Shown: positions 19,389 to 38,983, counted from the stretch's first letter. The stretch: DNA of 64,000 bases from Mesorhizobium sp. PAMC28654 (GCF_020616515.1 NZ_CP085135.1:1178001-1242000); one strand, 5' to 3'. Translations and numbers: made by a program. The notes: generated from the sequence alone by a model not told the origin.

Positions 19389-20101
19389 TATTCCGCTCCC
19401 TCTGTGGCCGGAGCCTCATTCTTCGTAGCGGCGCGGATCGCGGCGGGCTTCGGCGCATTGGCCGGCAGTGCCACCTTGGCCGCGTCGCGGACCAGGATCC
19501 AGGCGCCCTTGGAACCCGGAACCGCACCGCGGATCAGGATCAGGCCGCGATCGGCGTCGGTCGAGACAATTTCGACGTTCTGCGTGGTGACGCGGGTGTC
19601 GCCCATATGGCCAGCCATGTGCTTGCCCTTGAACACCTTGCCCGGGTCCTGACGCTGGCCGGTTGAACCGTGCGTACGGTGCGAAACCGAGTTACCGTGG
19701 GTCGCACGGCCACCACCCATGTGGTGACGCTTGATGACGCCCTGGAAACCCTTACCAATCGTCGTGCCCGTTACGTCGACCTTCTGGCCGGCGACGAAGT
19801 GATCGACGGTGATCTCGGCGCCGACATCAATCATGTTGTCGGCGGAGACGCGAAACTCGGCAACCTTCGCCTTAGGCTCGACGGAAGCGGTCGCGAAATG
19901 GCCGCGCATCGCCTTCGACGTATTCTTCACCTTGGCAAGGCCAACGCCGAGCTGAACGGCGGTATAGCCATTCTTCTCCTGCGTGCGCTGCGCCACGACC
20001 TGGCAGTTCTCCATCTGGAGAACGGTGACGGGAACATGTTCCCCGGCATCATTATAGATGCGGGTCATTCCCACCTTCTTTGCAATCACACCTGAACGCA
20101 T
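19388..20101 (-). CDS. rplC: 50S ribosomal protein L3
   Basis: 237 residues. It has the conserved [20 protein letters not shown] and [20 protein letters not shown] core, whose Gln is the methylation site of PrmB in other bacteria. A low-complexity Ala/Pro tail ends [12 protein letters not shown] 20101 ([16 protein letters not shown]) has AAAGGAATTG upstream; the frame extends 12 codons further. Confidence 0.97.
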   Translation of the reverse strand: MRSGVIAKKVGMTRIYNDAGEHVPVTVLQMENCQVVAQRTQEKNGYTAVQLGVGLAKVKNTSKAMRGHFATASVEPKAKVAEFRVSADNMIDVGAEITVDHFVAGQKVDVTGTTIGKGFQGVIKRHHMGGGRATHGNSVSHRTHGSTGQRQDPGKVFKGKHMAGHMGDTRVTTQNVEIVSTDADRGLILIRGAVPGSKGAWILVRDAAKVALPANAPKPAAIRAATKNEAPATEGAE

Positions 20102-20158
20102 CGGTTCAATTCCTTTAGAGTTCCGGGCCAGGGGCACCGCCCCTTCCTCGCTCTTTCC

Positions 20159-20467
20159 TTAAAGCTTGATCTCGACGTCGACACCGGCGGCCAGATCGAG
20201 CTTCATCAAAGCATCGACCGTCTGCGGGGTCGGGTCGACGATGTCGAGCAGACGCTTGTGCGTGCGCATCTCGAACTGTTCGCGGCTCTTCTTGTCGACG
20301 TGAGGCGACCGGTTGACCGTGAACTTTTCGATCCGCGTCGGCAGCGGAATGGGGCCGCGGACGTTTGCGCCGGTGCGCTTGGCCGTCGATACGATTTCCC
20401 GTGTCGAGGCGTCGAGCACCCGGTGATCAAACGCCTTCAGGCGGATGCGGATATTCTGTCCGTTCAT
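20159..20467 (-). CDS. rpsJ: 30S ribosomal protein S10
   Basis: 102 residues, starting [39 protein letters not shown] is the S10 signature. Besides its ribosomal role, S10 (NusE) joins NusB and NusG in antitermination. First gene of the S10 block, 69 bp after tufA. Confidence 0.98.
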   Translation of the reverse strand: MNGQNIRIRLKAFDHRVLDASTREIVSTAKRTGANVRGPIPLPTRIEKFTVNRSPHVDKKSREQFEMRTHKRLLDIVDPTPQTVDALMKLDLAAGVDVEIKL

Positions 20468-20536
20468 GCGTCACTTCCTTGTTCTGGCGCGGCGCGGGCA
20501 TATCCTGCGCCCGCGACAGATCGGTTTAAGTCCAAA

Positions 20537-21712
<1,176 letters not shown>

Positions 21713-21778
21713 GTGATCTCTCCATTCCTGCCAGCCCGTGCGGGCCTTGAATTAAGTTAATGGTGCAACTCTCTCGAG

Positions 21779-23869
21779 TTACGCGTATTTCTTCTGAACT
21801 TCCGTCGCCACGGCGGTCGGGACCGGCTCGTAGTGATCGAACTGCATCGTGTAAGCCGCGCGGCCCTGGCTCATCGAGCGCAGGTTGTCGACGTACTTAA
21901 ACATGTTGGCGAGCGGCACCATCGCGTTGATAACCACCGCGACACCACGTGCTTCCTGGCCCTGGATCTGGCCGCGGCGACCGTTCAGGTCACCAATGAC
22001 GCTGCCGACGTAATCTTCCGGCGTAACAACCTCGACCTTCATGATCGGCTCGAGCAACTGCACGCCAAGCTTGGGAGCAGCTTCGCGGAAGCAAGCGCGG
22101 CCGGCGATTTCGAAGGCCAGAACGCTGGAGTCCACATCGTGGTAAGCGCCGTCGATGAGCGTCGCCTTGACGCCGATCATCGGGAACCCGGCGAACGGGC
22201 CGGACGTCATGACGCTGTTGATGCCCTTTTCGACACCGGGGATGTATTCCTTCGGCACGGCGCCGCCGACAATCTTGGTCTCGAACTGGAACTCGCTGCT
22301 TTCCGGGTTCGGCTCGAAGACGATCTTGACGCGGGCAAACTGGCCGGTGCCACCGGTCTGCTTCTTGTGCGTATAGTCCTGCTCGTGCTTGCGGGTGATC
22401 GTCTCGCGATAAGCAACCTGCGGAGCGCCGACATTGGCCTCGACCTTGAACTCGCGACGCATGCGGTCGACGATGATGTCGAGGTGGAGTTCGCCCATGC
22501 CGGAAATGATGGTCTGGCCGGATTCCTCATCGGTCTTGACGCGGAAGGACGGATCCTCCGCAGCCAGGCGGTGAAGGGCGAGGCCCATCTTTTCCTGGTC
22601 GTTCTTGGTCTTCGGCTCGATGGCGATCTGGATGACCGGATCGGGGAATTCCATGCGCTCCAGGATGACCGGATGCAGCGGATCACTGAGCGTGTCACCA
22701 GTGGTCGTGTCCTTGAGACCGGCCAGGGCAACGATGTCGCCAGCAAAAGCTTCTTCGACGTCAGCGCGCGAGTTCGCATGCATCTGCAGCATGCGGCCGA
22801 TGCGCTCCTTCTTGCCCTTCACGGTATTGTCGACCGAGATGCCCTTGGTCAGCTTGCCCGAATAGATGCGGGCAAAGGTGAGCGAACCGACGAACGGGTC
22901 ATTCATGATCTTGAAGGCCAGCATCGACAGCGGCTCGCTATCGTCGGCATGACGCTCGATCTCGGCATCGGTCTTGGCGTCGACGCCCTTGATGGCGGGA
23001 ACATCGGCCGGCGACGGCAGATACTCGACGACGGCGTCGAGAAGCGGCTGAACGCCCTTGTTCTTGAAGGCCGAGCCGCAGAACATCGGGTAGAACTTCA
23101 CCGCGATGGTACCCTTGCGGATCAGCGCGCGGATCTCGTCATTGGACGGCATCTTGCCTTCGAGATAGTTCTCGAGCGCGGTCTCGTCCATTTCGACGGC
23201 GGCTTCGATCATCTTCTCGCGGTATTCCACCGCACGAGCCTTCAGGTCTTCCGGGATCTCGACGACATCCCACGCAGCACCCAGCGACTCATCGCGCCAG
23301 ACCAGCGCGTTCATCTCGACGAGGTCGACAATACCCTTGAACTCGGTCTCAGCACCGATCGGCAGCTGCATGACGACGGCATGGGCACCAAGGCGCGAAC
23401 CGATCATCTCGACCGAGCGGTAAAAGTCTGCGCCGATCTTGTCCATCTTGTTGCAGAAGATCATGCGCGGAACGCGGTACTTGTCAGCCTGACGCCAGAC
23501 GGTTTCCGTCTGCGGCTCAACGCCGGCATTGGCATCGAGAAGCGCGATAGCACCGTCGAGAACGCGAAGCGAACGCTCGACTTCGATGGTGAAGTCGACG
23601 TGGCCGGGAGTGTCTATGATGTTGAAGCGGTACATCTTGCCGCTGCGACCCTTCCAGAAGGTCGTGGTCGCGGCGGACGTGATCGTGATGCCGCGTTCCT
23701 GCTCCTGCTCCATCCAATCCATGGTGGCAGCGCCGTCGTGCACTTCGCCGATCTTGTGCGACTTGCCCGTGTAATAGAGGACGCGCTCGGTGGTCGTCGT
23801 CTTGCCGGCGTCAATATGCGCCATGATACCGAAATTGCGGTAGTCTTCGATCTTGTATTCGCGGGCCAT
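21779..23869 (-). CDS. fusA: Elongation factor G
   Basis: 696 residues, the translocase GTPase. G1 [14 protein letters not shown]3 [16 protein letters not shown] and G4 [11 protein letters not shown] are present, followed by domains II-V, with the domain IV loop [19 protein letters not shown]. The length and the position between rpsG (29 bp) and tufA fit the translational, not the mitochondrial or EF-G2, type. Confidence 0.98.
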   Translation of the reverse strand: MAREYKIEDYRNFGIMAHIDAGKTTTTERVLYYTGKSHKIGEVHDGAATMDWMEQEQERGITITSAATTTFWKGRSGKMYRFNIIDTPGHVDFTIEVERSLRVLDGAIALLDANAGVEPQTETVWRQADKYRVPRMIFCNKMDKIGADFYRSVEMIGSRLGAHAVVMQLPIGAETEFKGIVDLVEMNALVWRDESLGAAWDVVEIPEDLKARAVEYREKMIEAAVEMDETALENYLEGKMPSNDEIRALIRKGTIAVKFYPMFCGSAFKNKGVQPLLDAVVEYLPSPADVPAIKGVDAKTDAEIERHADDSEPLSMLAFKIMNDPFVGSLTFARIYSGKLTKGISVDNTVKGKKERIGRMLQMHANSRADVEEAFAGDIVALAGLKDTTTGDTLSDPLHPVILERMEFPDPVIQIAIEPKTKNDQEKMGLALHRLAAEDPSFRVKTDEESGQTIISGMGELHLDIIVDRMRREFKVEANVGAPQVAYRETITRKHEQDYTHKKQTGGTGQFARVKIVFEPNPESSEFQFETKIVGGAVPKEYIPGVEKGINSVMTSGPFAGFPMIGVKATLIDGAYHDVDSSVLAFEIAGRACFREAAPKLGVQLLEPIMKVEVVTPEDYVGSVIGDLNGRRGQIQGQEARGVAVVINAMVPLANMFKYVDNLRSMSQGRAAYTMQFDHYEPVPTAVATEVQKKYA

Positions 23870-23898
23870 CGTAGCTGCCTCTCAGTCTCGTTCGCGCT

Positions 23899-24381
<483 letters not shown>

Positions 24382-24429
24382 TCAATCTCGTAGCCTTGCG
24401 CAGGGAAAAAGCGCGAAGGCCGGAAAATC

Positions 24430-24801
24430 TTACTTCGGACGCTTGGCGCCGTACTTCGAACGGCGCTGCTTGCGGTTCTTCACGCCCTGCGTGTCGAGCA
24501 CACCGCGAATGATGTGGTAGCGAACTCCAGGAAGATCCTTCACGCGGCCGCCACGGATCATCACCACGGAGTGCTCCTGAAGGTTGTGACCTTCGCCGGG
24601 GATGTAACCGATCACTTCAAAACCATTGGTCAGGCGGATCTTGGCCACCTTGCGAAGCGCCGAGTTCGGCTTCTTCGGCGTCGTGGTGTAGACGCGCGTG
24701 CAGACGCCCCGCTTCTGCGGGTTCTGCTGCATGGCCGGGACCTTGTTGCGCTTCACCGGCGCAATGCGCGGCTTGCGGATCAGCTGGTTGACGGTAGGCA
24801 T
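24430..24801 (-). CDS. rpsL: 30S ribosomal protein S12
   Basis: 123 residues; the proofreading protein at the decoding centre. The [18 protein letters not shown] and [12 protein letters not shown] segments carry the lysines at which streptomycin-resistance changes arise in other bacteria; both lysines are the wild-type residues here. ATG 24801 ([12 protein letters not shown]) is the conserved start; the frame begins 11 codons earlier. First gene of the str operon. Confidence 0.98.
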   Translation of the reverse strand: MPTVNQLIRKPRIAPVKRNKVPAMQQNPQKRGVCTRVYTTTPKKPNSALRKVAKIRLTNGFEVIGYIPGEGHNLQEHSVVMIRGGRVKDLPGVRYHIIRGVLDTQGVKNRKQRRSKYGAKRPK

Positions 24802-25286
24802 TAAACCCTCTTGTCTCTCAATTCCGTGTCTCATGCCCAGTCAGGGCCGCTCAAAGCGTCAATTCCATACGCAAATTCGGGCCATAAACCGCGCCTCGCG
24901 GTCTTGCCCGAACAATTGGCAGAGGAAGCGGAAACCGCTTCATGCGCGCCGGAAATGTCTTTTCGCTCGTAAAGTGAACCCTGTTTGAGGCAAACTCCAA
25001 AGCGTGTCGCTTCGGACGGGAGAGCCTCACATCGGTTCTGACTGGCCGGCTTCTACCCGCAACACCGCTAACCGTCAACCCCGGAGCGCCAAATATTGCG
25101 CTCAACCCGTGGCGTGGCAGCCATGCATAAGGCGCATGTAATTTTCTTTCGCCATTTTGCAAGCAGGAGGAAGAAAGTGACCGGCTTTCGACTGTTGCAA
25201 AGCCATGCTTCATGCGAAAAGGCCGCAGGAGCAGCCCAAATCCCCTCGCCCGCCCAGTCTTTTTCGAAAAACCGAGGAATCAGCCC
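24802..25286. promoter_or_regulatory. Divergent intergenic region upstream of rpsL
   Basis: About 485 bp without a supported gene lie between rpsL (minus) and the small plus-strand protein. It should contain the str-operon promoter(s). A TTGACG hexamer occurs on the minus strand at 24862-24857, but no good -10 follows at normal spacing, so I do not assign a promoter. Frames at 24851-25213 and 25068-25502 (minus) have no recognisable product. Confidence 0.4.
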
Positions 25287-25568
25287 GTGAACGACAATGA
25301 GGAGCGCCCGGTCACCATAATCACCGGCCGGGCATGGAAGCGCAAAGGCGGCAAGCCGGAAGGTGTCCACGTCATGCTCGTCGCACCCGATGACGATTCG
25401 GCGGTGCGCAGGGCACTCGAATCGCTGGCGGCGGAAGGCTATGCCGAGGCGGAGCTCGACCAGATCGGCGATATGGACGGCGAGCCGGATGACGAGCCGC
25501 ATTTGTCGGCTTTCCAGGGCGCGCTCGAAGGCGAAGTGTCGATCGTTACCTTTGACGTTCCACTCTGA
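25287..25568 (+). CDS. Small acidic protein of unknown function
   Basis: 93 residues, not recognised. I take GTG 25287 as start because GAGGA lies eight bases upstream; the frame continues 25 codons further up through unlikely sequence. The N-terminal half is basic (TGRAWKRKGGKPEG); the middle is strongly acidic (LDQIGDMDGEPDDEPH). The stretch VMLVAPDDDSAVRRALESLAAE looks like a beta-alpha unit. No membrane segment or signal peptide is seen. It is divergent from the str operon and followed by a 16-bp tandem repeat and the PLP enzyme gene. Confidence 0.7.
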   Translation: MNDNEERPVTIITGRAWKRKGGKPEGVHVMLVAPDDDSAVRRALESLAAEGYAEAELDQIGDMDGEPDDEPHLSAFQGALEGEVSIVTFDVPL

Positions 25569-25570
25569 AG

Positions 25571-25633
25571 TCGGGCCAATCTAAAGTCGGGCCAATCTGG
25601 AATCGGGCTAATCTGGAATGTGGCCGATCTGAA
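25571..25633 (+). repeat. 16-bp tandem repeat, about four copies
   Basis: Units TCGGGCCAATCTAAAG (25571), TCGGGCCAATCTGGAA (25587), TCGGGCTAATCTGGAA (25603) and a degenerate fourth (25619-25633) follow each other exactly, starting three bases after a stop codon. A partial fifth, TCGGGCAATCGG, starts at 25634 and runs into the ribosome-binding site of the next gene. Confidence 0.85.
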
Positions 25634-25652
25634 TCGGGCAATCGGAGGCATC

Positions 25653-26765
25653 ATGGTCAACTCGAGAACGACGAACCCCGAATCTCGCGCCTGGGCCGAC
25701 CGGGCGGTTGCCGCGATCGAGGCTGACCAGCACCGTTCGGCCGACACCCATTTGTGGAAGTTGGACCTGCCGGCACTGGCCGGCATCGACTTCTACCTCA
25801 AGGACGAATCGACTCATCCCACGGGCAGCCTCAAGCACCGACTCGCGCGATCTCTCTTCCTCTACGCATTGTGTAATGGACATGTTCGCGAGAACGCGGC
25901 GGTGGTGGAAGCGTCGTCCGGCTCGACCGCCGTGTCGGAAGCCTATTTCGCCCGCATGATCGGCGTGCCGTTCTACGCTGTCATGCCGCGCTCAACCTCG
26001 CCCGAAAAAATCGCGGCGATCGAGCATCACGGCGGCAATTGCCACTTCATCGACGACGGCCGGCGCATCTACGCCGAATCCGCCGAACTTGCCGCCAGGC
26101 TCGGCGGCCACTTCATGGACCAATTCACCCATGCCGAGCGCGCGACCGACTGGCGCGGCAACAACAACATCGCCGAATCCATTTTCGGGCAGATGCGCGA
26201 GGAGCCGCATCCAATCCCGGCCTGGGTCGTGATGAGCGCCGGCACCGGCGGCACCACGGCAACAATCGGCCGCTACATTCGCTACAAGCGGCACGCGACG
26301 CGGCTGTCGGTCGCCGATGTCGAACGCTCCGCCTTCTTCGACGGTTTTTCAACTCGGGACGCCAACTGCCGCTGCGAGCAACCCTCGCGGATAGAAGGCA
26401 TCGGCCGGCCCCGCGTCGAGCCATCCTTCGTGCCCGGCGTCATCGATCATATGCTGCGGGTGCCCGACGCGGTGTCGCTTGCGGCGATGCGGGTCCTGTC
26501 GCGCCGTCTTGGTCGCCGTGTTGGCGGATCGACCGGCACAAATTTCATTGCCATGTGCTTCCAGGCGGCGCGCATGATCGACCTTGGCGAGGCCGGCTCG
26601 CTGGTGACGCTGATCTGCGATTCTGGCGAGCGCTATGCCAACACTTATTATTCCGACGAATGGCTGAAGGCGCACGGCCTTGATCCCTTGCCTTTCGAAC
26701 CGGCGATCGAGTCCTTTCTGGCGGGCGAAAGGCTGACGCTGCAATTCGAGGAAAGCTGGGGCTGA
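25653..26765 (+). CDS. PLP-dependent cysteine synthase-family protein (Cds1-like)
   Basis: 370 residues of fold-type II PLP enzymes. The Schiff-base lysine is in [15 protein letters not shown], the substrate loop is [10 protein letters not shown], and the phosphate-binding Gly/Thr loop is [12 protein letters not shown]. Near the C-terminus is [16 protein letters not shown], typical of the branch that includes the cysteine desulfhydrase Cds1 rather than CysK/CysM. It may therefore release sulfide from cysteine; the substrate is not proven. ATG 25653 has GGAGG five bases upstream; an in-frame GTG at 25620 lies in the tandem repeat and is less likely. Confidence 0.88.
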   Translation: MVNSRTTNPESRAWADRAVAAIEADQHRSADTHLWKLDLPALAGIDFYLKDESTHPTGSLKHRLARSLFLYALCNGHVRENAAVVEASSGSTAVSEAYFARMIGVPFYAVMPRSTSPEKIAAIEHHGGNCHFIDDGRRIYAESAELAARLGGHFMDQFTHAERATDWRGNNNIAESIFGQMREEPHPIPAWVVMSAGTGGTTATIGRYIRYKRHATRLSVADVERSAFFDGFSTRDANCRCEQPSRIEGIGRPRVEPSFVPGVIDHMLRVPDAVSLAAMRVLSRRLGRRVGGSTGTNFIAMCFQAARMIDLGEAGSLVTLICDSGERYANTYYSDEWLKAHGLDPLPFEPAIESFLAGERLTLQFEESWG

Positions 26766-26841
26766 GATACAGCAAGCCTGCCGCTTGTCCGGGGCGGGTG
26801 TTCTGCTAAGAAATCCCGGCAATTCATCAGACGGAGTCCCC

Positions 26842-27768
26842 GTGTCCCAGCCCATCAAAATAGGCATCGTCGGCGTCGGCAAGATCGTGCGCGACCAGCA
26901 TCTTCCGGCTTTGGCAAAAGACCCGAACTACCGTCTCGTTGCCGCCGCCAGCCGGCACGGCAAGGTCGACGGCATCCCGAACTTCCCAACCATCGAAGCC
27001 ATGCTCGACGCGGCGCCGGAACTCGAAGCCGTTTCACTCTGCATGCCGCCTCAGTTCCGCTATGATGCCGCGCGGACAGCCCTGCTGGCGAAGAAGCATG
27101 TCTTCCTGGAAAAGCCGCCTGGCGCGACGGTCAGCGAGGTCGAGGACCTGAAAACGCTGGCGGCCGCAAACGGAGTGTCATTGTTCGCCAGCTGGCATTC
27201 GCGCTATGCGCCGGCGGTCGAAGCCGCGCGCGCCTTCCTGGGCTCGACCAGGATCAAGTCAGCCGCCATCAACTGGAAGGAAGATGTGCGCCGCTGGCAT
27301 CCCAACCAGGACTGGATCTGGCAACCCGGCGGCTTCGGCGTCTTCGATCCTGGCATCAACGCGCTGTCGATCGCGACCTATATCCTGCCGGCAATGTTCA
27401 TCACCTCGGCGGTCCTCGACTTTCCAGAGAATCGCGCCGCACCGGTCGCGGCGCACGTCACCTTCCGCACCTCGAACGGATTGCCGGTGACCATGGAACT
27501 CGACTGGCTGCAGACCGGCCCGCAAAGCTGGGACATCCTGGCCGATACCGACAAGGGCGCAACGGTGCTTTCCGGCGGCGGCTCGAAGCTTATCGTCGAC
27601 GGCCGCGTGGTCCATGACGAACCGGAGGCGGAATATCCGATGCTTTATGGGCGTTTTGCCGAAATCGTGCGCGCCGGCATCTCTGATGTCGATCTCGCTC
27701 CGCTCCAGCATGTCGCCGACGCTTTCATGCTCGGCAAGCGCAATGTGGTCGAGGCGTTTCACGACTAG
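26842..27768 (+). CDS. Gfo/Idh/MocA dehydrogenase, D-galactose/L-arabinose 1-dehydrogenase-like
   Basis: 308 residues. The Rossmann motif GIVGVGKIVRDQHLPAL is at the N-terminus, EKPPGATVSEVE is the Gfo/Idh catalytic-lysine motif, and WKEDVRRWHPNQDWIWQPGG followed by FDPGINALSIATYILP resembles aldose 1-dehydrogenases that oxidise D-galactose or L-arabinose to the lactone. The length (about 304 in those enzymes) agrees. I use GTG 26842, with GGAG upstream; an upstream ATG at 26785 would add an unconserved leader. It is 76 bp after the PLP gene. Substrate assignment is by family resemblance only. Confidence 0.85.
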   Translation: MSQPIKIGIVGVGKIVRDQHLPALAKDPNYRLVAAASRHGKVDGIPNFPTIEAMLDAAPELEAVSLCMPPQFRYDAARTALLAKKHVFLEKPPGATVSEVEDLKTLAAANGVSLFASWHSRYAPAVEAARAFLGSTRIKSAAINWKEDVRRWHPNQDWIWQPGGFGVFDPGINALSIATYILPAMFITSAVLDFPENRAAPVAAHVTFRTSNGLPVTMELDWLQTGPQSWDILADTDKGATVLSGGGSKLIVDGRVVHDEPEAEYPMLYGRFAEIVRAGISDVDLAPLQHVADAFMLGKRNVVEAFHD

Positions 27769-27970
27769 GCCGCTGTAGTACCGGTCGAGCGCCGCATGCG
27801 TCGTGCGCTCGCGATTGGATGGTCATGCGGCAGAGCTATCGCGCGACCAAGGTCCGGCGGATCGGCTGCTTCAATCCTTGATCCGGCAACCGGCCCGCTT
27901 GACCATATCGGCGACGATCAACGGCGTTGCCGGCGTTTCGGACCAACTGCTCTGGCGGGGAGCGCCCGTT

Positions 27971-28912
27971 TCAAGGGCGGCGCGCACGGACCCAGTATCC
28001 AGCCTGAACGCGTTCTGGACTTGCTTCGGTAAAGTGGAGAGCGGGTTGCTCATTCGGCGGCGTTCGCTCGAACTGCATCGGGCTGATGTAGTCGAGCGCG
28101 GAATGCCGCCGGATGGGATTGTAGAAGCCGTCGATATATCGGGCAATGGCGGCTTGGGCATCGGCGCGGGTAAGGAAAGAGGTGCGCCAGATCAGTTCAG
28201 TTTTCAGCGTCTTGAAGAATGTTTCGACCATGGCGTTATCAAAGCAATTGCCCTTGCCTGACATTGAGATGATGACGCCGGCGGCACGCAATTCGGCTTG
28301 GTAGTCGATAGAAGAACAATATTGGCTGCCGCGGTCGGAGTGGTGAATGAGGCCGGGTTCCGGCTGCCGCATGACGAACGCCTTGTTGAGCGCTGCCAGA
28401 GCCAGGCTGCGGTGTAGCCGGTTGCCAGCAGCCCAGCCAACGACCTTGCGGGCAAACAGATCGATGACGACAGCAAGGTACAACCAGCCCTCCCGCGTCC
28501 AGATGTAGGAGATGTCGGCACCCCATTTCTGGTTGGGACCAGTGGCGGCAAAATCCTGGTCGATGACATTGGGGGCAACCGGAAAGGCGTGTTCGCTGTC
28601 CGTCGTGCGCTTGAACCGCCGCTTCTGTCTTGCCTGGAGGCCATTCTCCCGCATCAGACGCGCCGTTCGTCGCCGGCCAATGGCAAAGCCATTGTCTTGC
28701 AGTTCCCGCGTCATGCGCGGGCTACCATAGGTTCCGTTCGACAGCGCGAACGACGATCGCACATGCGCCAGCATTATCATGTCGTCGCGCTGCCGGCGGC
28801 ACGCCGGCCGGCGCCCCCAGGCAAAGTAGCCGCTCGGGCTGACACCCAGCGTCGCGCACAAACGGTCCACAGGGAAATCCTTCTTCGCCCGGTCGATGAG
28901 CGCGAACCTCAC
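27971..28912 (-). CDS. IS3-family transposase OrfB (DDE integrase core)
   Basis: 313 residues. HTH_21-like N-terminal region (VSPSGYFAWGRRP, GTYGSPRMTRELQ) followed by an rve integrase core with DDE residues in WGADISYIW, HSDRGSQYCS and NCFDNAMVETFFKTLKTE. It starts with GTG 28912, which overlaps the orfA stop (GTGA) and has AAGGAGG just upstream, so it can be translated by itself without frameshifting. The last 14 residues (ERVQAGYWVRARRP) and the stop lie outside the left inverted repeat, in the interrupted host gene. Confidence 0.93.
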   Translation of the reverse strand: MRFALIDRAKKDFPVDRLCATLGVSPSGYFAWGRRPACRRQRDDMIMLAHVRSSFALSNGTYGSPRMTRELQDNGFAIGRRRTARLMRENGLQARQKRRFKRTTDSEHAFPVAPNVIDQDFAATGPNQKWGADISYIWTREGWLYLAVVIDLFARKVVGWAAGNRLHRSLALAALNKAFVMRQPEPGLIHHSDRGSQYCSSIDYQAELRAAGVIISMSGKGNCFDNAMVETFFKTLKTELIWRTSFLTRADAQAAIARYIDGFYNPIRRHSALDYISPMQFERTPPNEQPALHFTEASPERVQAGYWVRARRP

Positions 28913-29254
28913 CGACTTCCCTCCTTGACGAAAAAAGCCGTCGCCCGTTTCAAGATATCCCGCTCCTGCCGAAGGATTTCATTCTCCCGCCGCAGCCGTT
29001 TCAATTCAGCGGCGACATCAGCATCAGGCGGACGCCCAGGATCGCCCATCTCACGATCCAGCTGCCGACCCATCCATCGCGTCAGCGTCGAGAAACCAAC
29101 ACCAAGATCCTCCGCGATCTGCCGCTTCGTCCGACCGCTCGTTCGCACAAGGCCAACCGCCTCCGCCTTGAACGCATCCGTAAACTGTCTCTGTTTCGTC
29201 ATCGAGGTCGCCTTTCATCAGAAGGAAACTCTCCACTTTTTCGGGGCAAGTCCA
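28016..29254 (-). mobile_element. IS3-family insertion sequence, 1239 bp
   Basis: The 26-bp terminal inverted repeats start TGGACTTGC and end AAAGTGGAGAG (28016-28041 and 29229-29254, 22 of 26 matching). The element is flanked by a 3-bp direct repeat TTC (28013-28015 and 29255-29257), as expected for IS3-family transposition. It holds orfA and orfB on the minus strand and looks complete. Confidence 0.93.
28909..29202 (-). CDS. IS3-family transposase OrfA (HTH)
   Basis: 97 residues: an HTH_Tnp_1 domain (FTDAFKAEAVGLVRTSGRTK, RQIAEDLGVGFSTLTRWM) and a C-terminal leucine-zipper-like helix ELKRLRRENEILRQERDIL. It binds the element ends and is made with OrfB. The end overlaps orfB by four bases. 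Confidence 0.93.
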   Translation of the reverse strand: MTKQRQFTDAFKAEAVGLVRTSGRTKRQIAEDLGVGFSTLTRWMGRQLDREMGDPGRPPDADVAAELKRLRRENEILRQERDILKRATAFFVKEGSR

Positions 29255-29612
29255 TTCTTGCACGAAACGATATGTGAGCCACGATTGCCGATTGTATCGA
29301 CGATCACACCAGCCGCTTCGCCGACGCCGGCGACATAGGCAACCAGTGTTTGCTTCGCTATCGGGCTTGAGTCGGCCCTGGCGATCATCTCCATCACCTG
29401 TCCCACCGAGACCTGACCTTTCGCGGTTGATGGAACAGCGGCGGCGGTAAAAGGCAGCATGGACGCGGCCACGGCGCCGATCGCGGCAAGGGCAATCTTG
29501 CGATCAAAGGAAGGCATCTAATTCTCCTGTTGCAATGTCATCTTGACGAGAGGCATTATTACGCATAAATTAATTATTGTAAAACAATAATTTCTTTCGA
29601 AAAAGGTTTCCA

Positions 29613-30191
29613 ATGGCCGACTCTGTCGTGATGGCTCCGACCGCCGATCCCATTCGCCAGGCGAGGTTGAACCGCATCCGGGTTTTCAGCCTCACACTGG
29701 CGCGGGGCTGTATTCTTCTGTCAGCCCTGCTGACAGTCGGCCTTCTCTTCTATTGGTTCTCGGCATCCACGGCCTCGATCGCGGCGGACGCGCAAATTCC
29801 CCGGGAATGGCTGACGGATCTGGGTGCGGGCGGAAGAGCCGCTGGGTTTGCGATCTCGTTCGTGCCGCTTGCGTGCCTGATCCTGGCGCTCATGTCCGCC
29901 AGGCGATGCTTCGGCGCCTTCGCGGCCGGGAACTTCTTTGGTCAGGATGCTGTGCAGGGTCTGCGATACTTCGCCCTCGGTCTGCTTGCATCCGCGTTGC
30001 TGAAACCATTCTCGGCGGCGGCGCTCTCTGTTCTCCTGAGTTCAGATGCGCCCACCGGCCAGCATCGCCTGGCGCTTGGCTTCGGCAGCGACACGGTGCT
30101 TGCCCTGTTGGCCGCCGGGATCATCGCGGTGATCGCCTGGGTGATGGCCGAGGCATCGGCGCTCGCTGAAGAAAACGCGCAGTTCATTTGA
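29613..30191 (+). CDS. DUF2975-type membrane protein
   Basis: 192 residues with four hydrophobic stretches (about 28-50, 74-95, 110-133, 154-178), an arrangement like DUF2975 proteins of unknown function. These are very often encoded next to a small XRE regulator, as here: the next gene starts 10 bp downstream. AAAGG lies upstream of the ATG. A pair of membrane sensor and cognate repressor is a plausible role, but unproven. The AT-rich 90 bp before it (29530-29600) likely holds the promoter. Confidence 0.75.
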   Translation: MADSVVMAPTADPIRQARLNRIRVFSLTLARGCILLSALLTVGLLFYWFSASTASIAADAQIPREWLTDLGAGGRAAGFAISFVPLACLILALMSARRCFGAFAAGNFFGQDAVQGLRYFALGLLASALLKPFSAAALSVLLSSDAPTGQHRLALGFGSDTVLALLAAGIIAVIAWVMAEASALAEENAQFI

Positions 30192-30201
30192 GGATCCGCT
30201 C

Positions 30202-30414
30202 ATGCCCATAAGGGTCAGGCTCAACGTCGTCCTCGCCGAACGAAATGTGAAGTCGAAGGATCTGGCCGAATATGTCGGCATTACCGAGGCCAATCTTTCC
30301 CTGCTCAAACAGGGAAAGGTCAAGGGCATCCGGTTCGATACGCTGGAGCGTATCTGCGAGTATCTTGGCTGCGAGCCGGGCGATCTGCTTCGGTTCGAGA
30401 AACTGCCGGAATAA
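30202..30414 (+). CDS. Small XRE-family (YozG-like) transcription regulator
   Basis: 70 residues that are almost entirely a Cro/C1-type helix-turn-helix: LNVVLAERNVKSKDLAEYVG, ITEANLSLLKQGKVKGIRFD, TLERICEYLGCEPGDLLRFE. Such single-domain regulators are typical partners of DUF2975 proteins. GAGGA lies nine bases before the ATG. The two genes probably form one transcript that ends at the hairpin 30467-30497. Confidence 0.88.
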   Translation: MPIRVRLNVVLAERNVKSKDLAEYVGITEANLSLLKQGKVKGIRFDTLERICEYLGCEPGDLLRFEKLPE

Positions 30415-30426
30415 CCCAACAAAAAA

Positions 30427-30448
30427 GCCGCCGGGTTGCCCCGACGGC
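30427..30448 (-). terminator. Rho-independent terminator of rpoBC
   Basis: On the minus strand, GCCGTCGGG pairs with CCCGGCGGC (one mismatch), with a GCAA loop, and is followed by six T. It lies about 70 bp after the rpoC stop codon. Confidence 0.8.
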
Positions 30449-30466
30449 CTCGTTGCCTGAGATTCC

Positions 30467-30497
30467 AAAGCGGTCGTTTCACGGAAACGACCGCTTT
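30467..30497 (+). terminator. Hairpin terminator of the XRE gene, possibly bidirectional
   Basis: A perfect 14-bp stem AAAGCGGTCGTTTC with a 3-base loop (ACG), followed on the plus strand by ATCTTTTG. It lies between the convergent XRE gene and rpoC, and could act on either transcript. Confidence 0.75.
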
Positions 30498-30519
30498 ATC
30501 TTTTGTTCTGGCGCCGCGC

Positions 30520-34716
<4,197 letters not shown>

Positions 34717-34846
34717 GCCGTTCTCCTTTTCGGGGTCCTCGAAAACCCCTTGCATCTAGCGCGGGCCAAACGCCCGCCGTCTTTTGTCGGCCAACGGCCG
34801 AGGAATTTTATTGGCGCGCCGCGACTTACCGCGGCGCGCCGTTGCC

Positions 34847-38983
<4,137 letters not shown>

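Larger units (their letters stand above)
27871..29517 (-). pseudogene. Secreted small protein gene split by an IS3 element
   Basis: The 5' part (29517-29255, 88 codons) encodes a Sec signal peptide (LAAIGAVAASMLPFTAAA) and a mature domain with GQVMEMIARADSSPIAKQTL. The 3' part is at 28012-27871. Removing bases 28016-29254 and one copy of the 3-bp target duplication restores an unbroken 134-codon frame that reads ...IVSCKN|AFRLDTGSV... and ends GCRIKD. Two cysteines, one in each half (SCK and GCR), could form a disulfide in the periplasm. I do not recognise the family. In its present form the frame gives a 99-residue chimera that ends inside the IS. Confidence 0.85.

Noticed and set aside
24857..24862. 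TTGACG as -35 box of the str operon
   Set aside because: No acceptable -10 hexamer at 16-18 bp spacing, so no promoter is called.
25068..25502. 144-codon minus-strand frame upstream of rpsL
   Set aside because: Overlaps the better supported small protein 25287-25568 in antisense, with no family resemblance.
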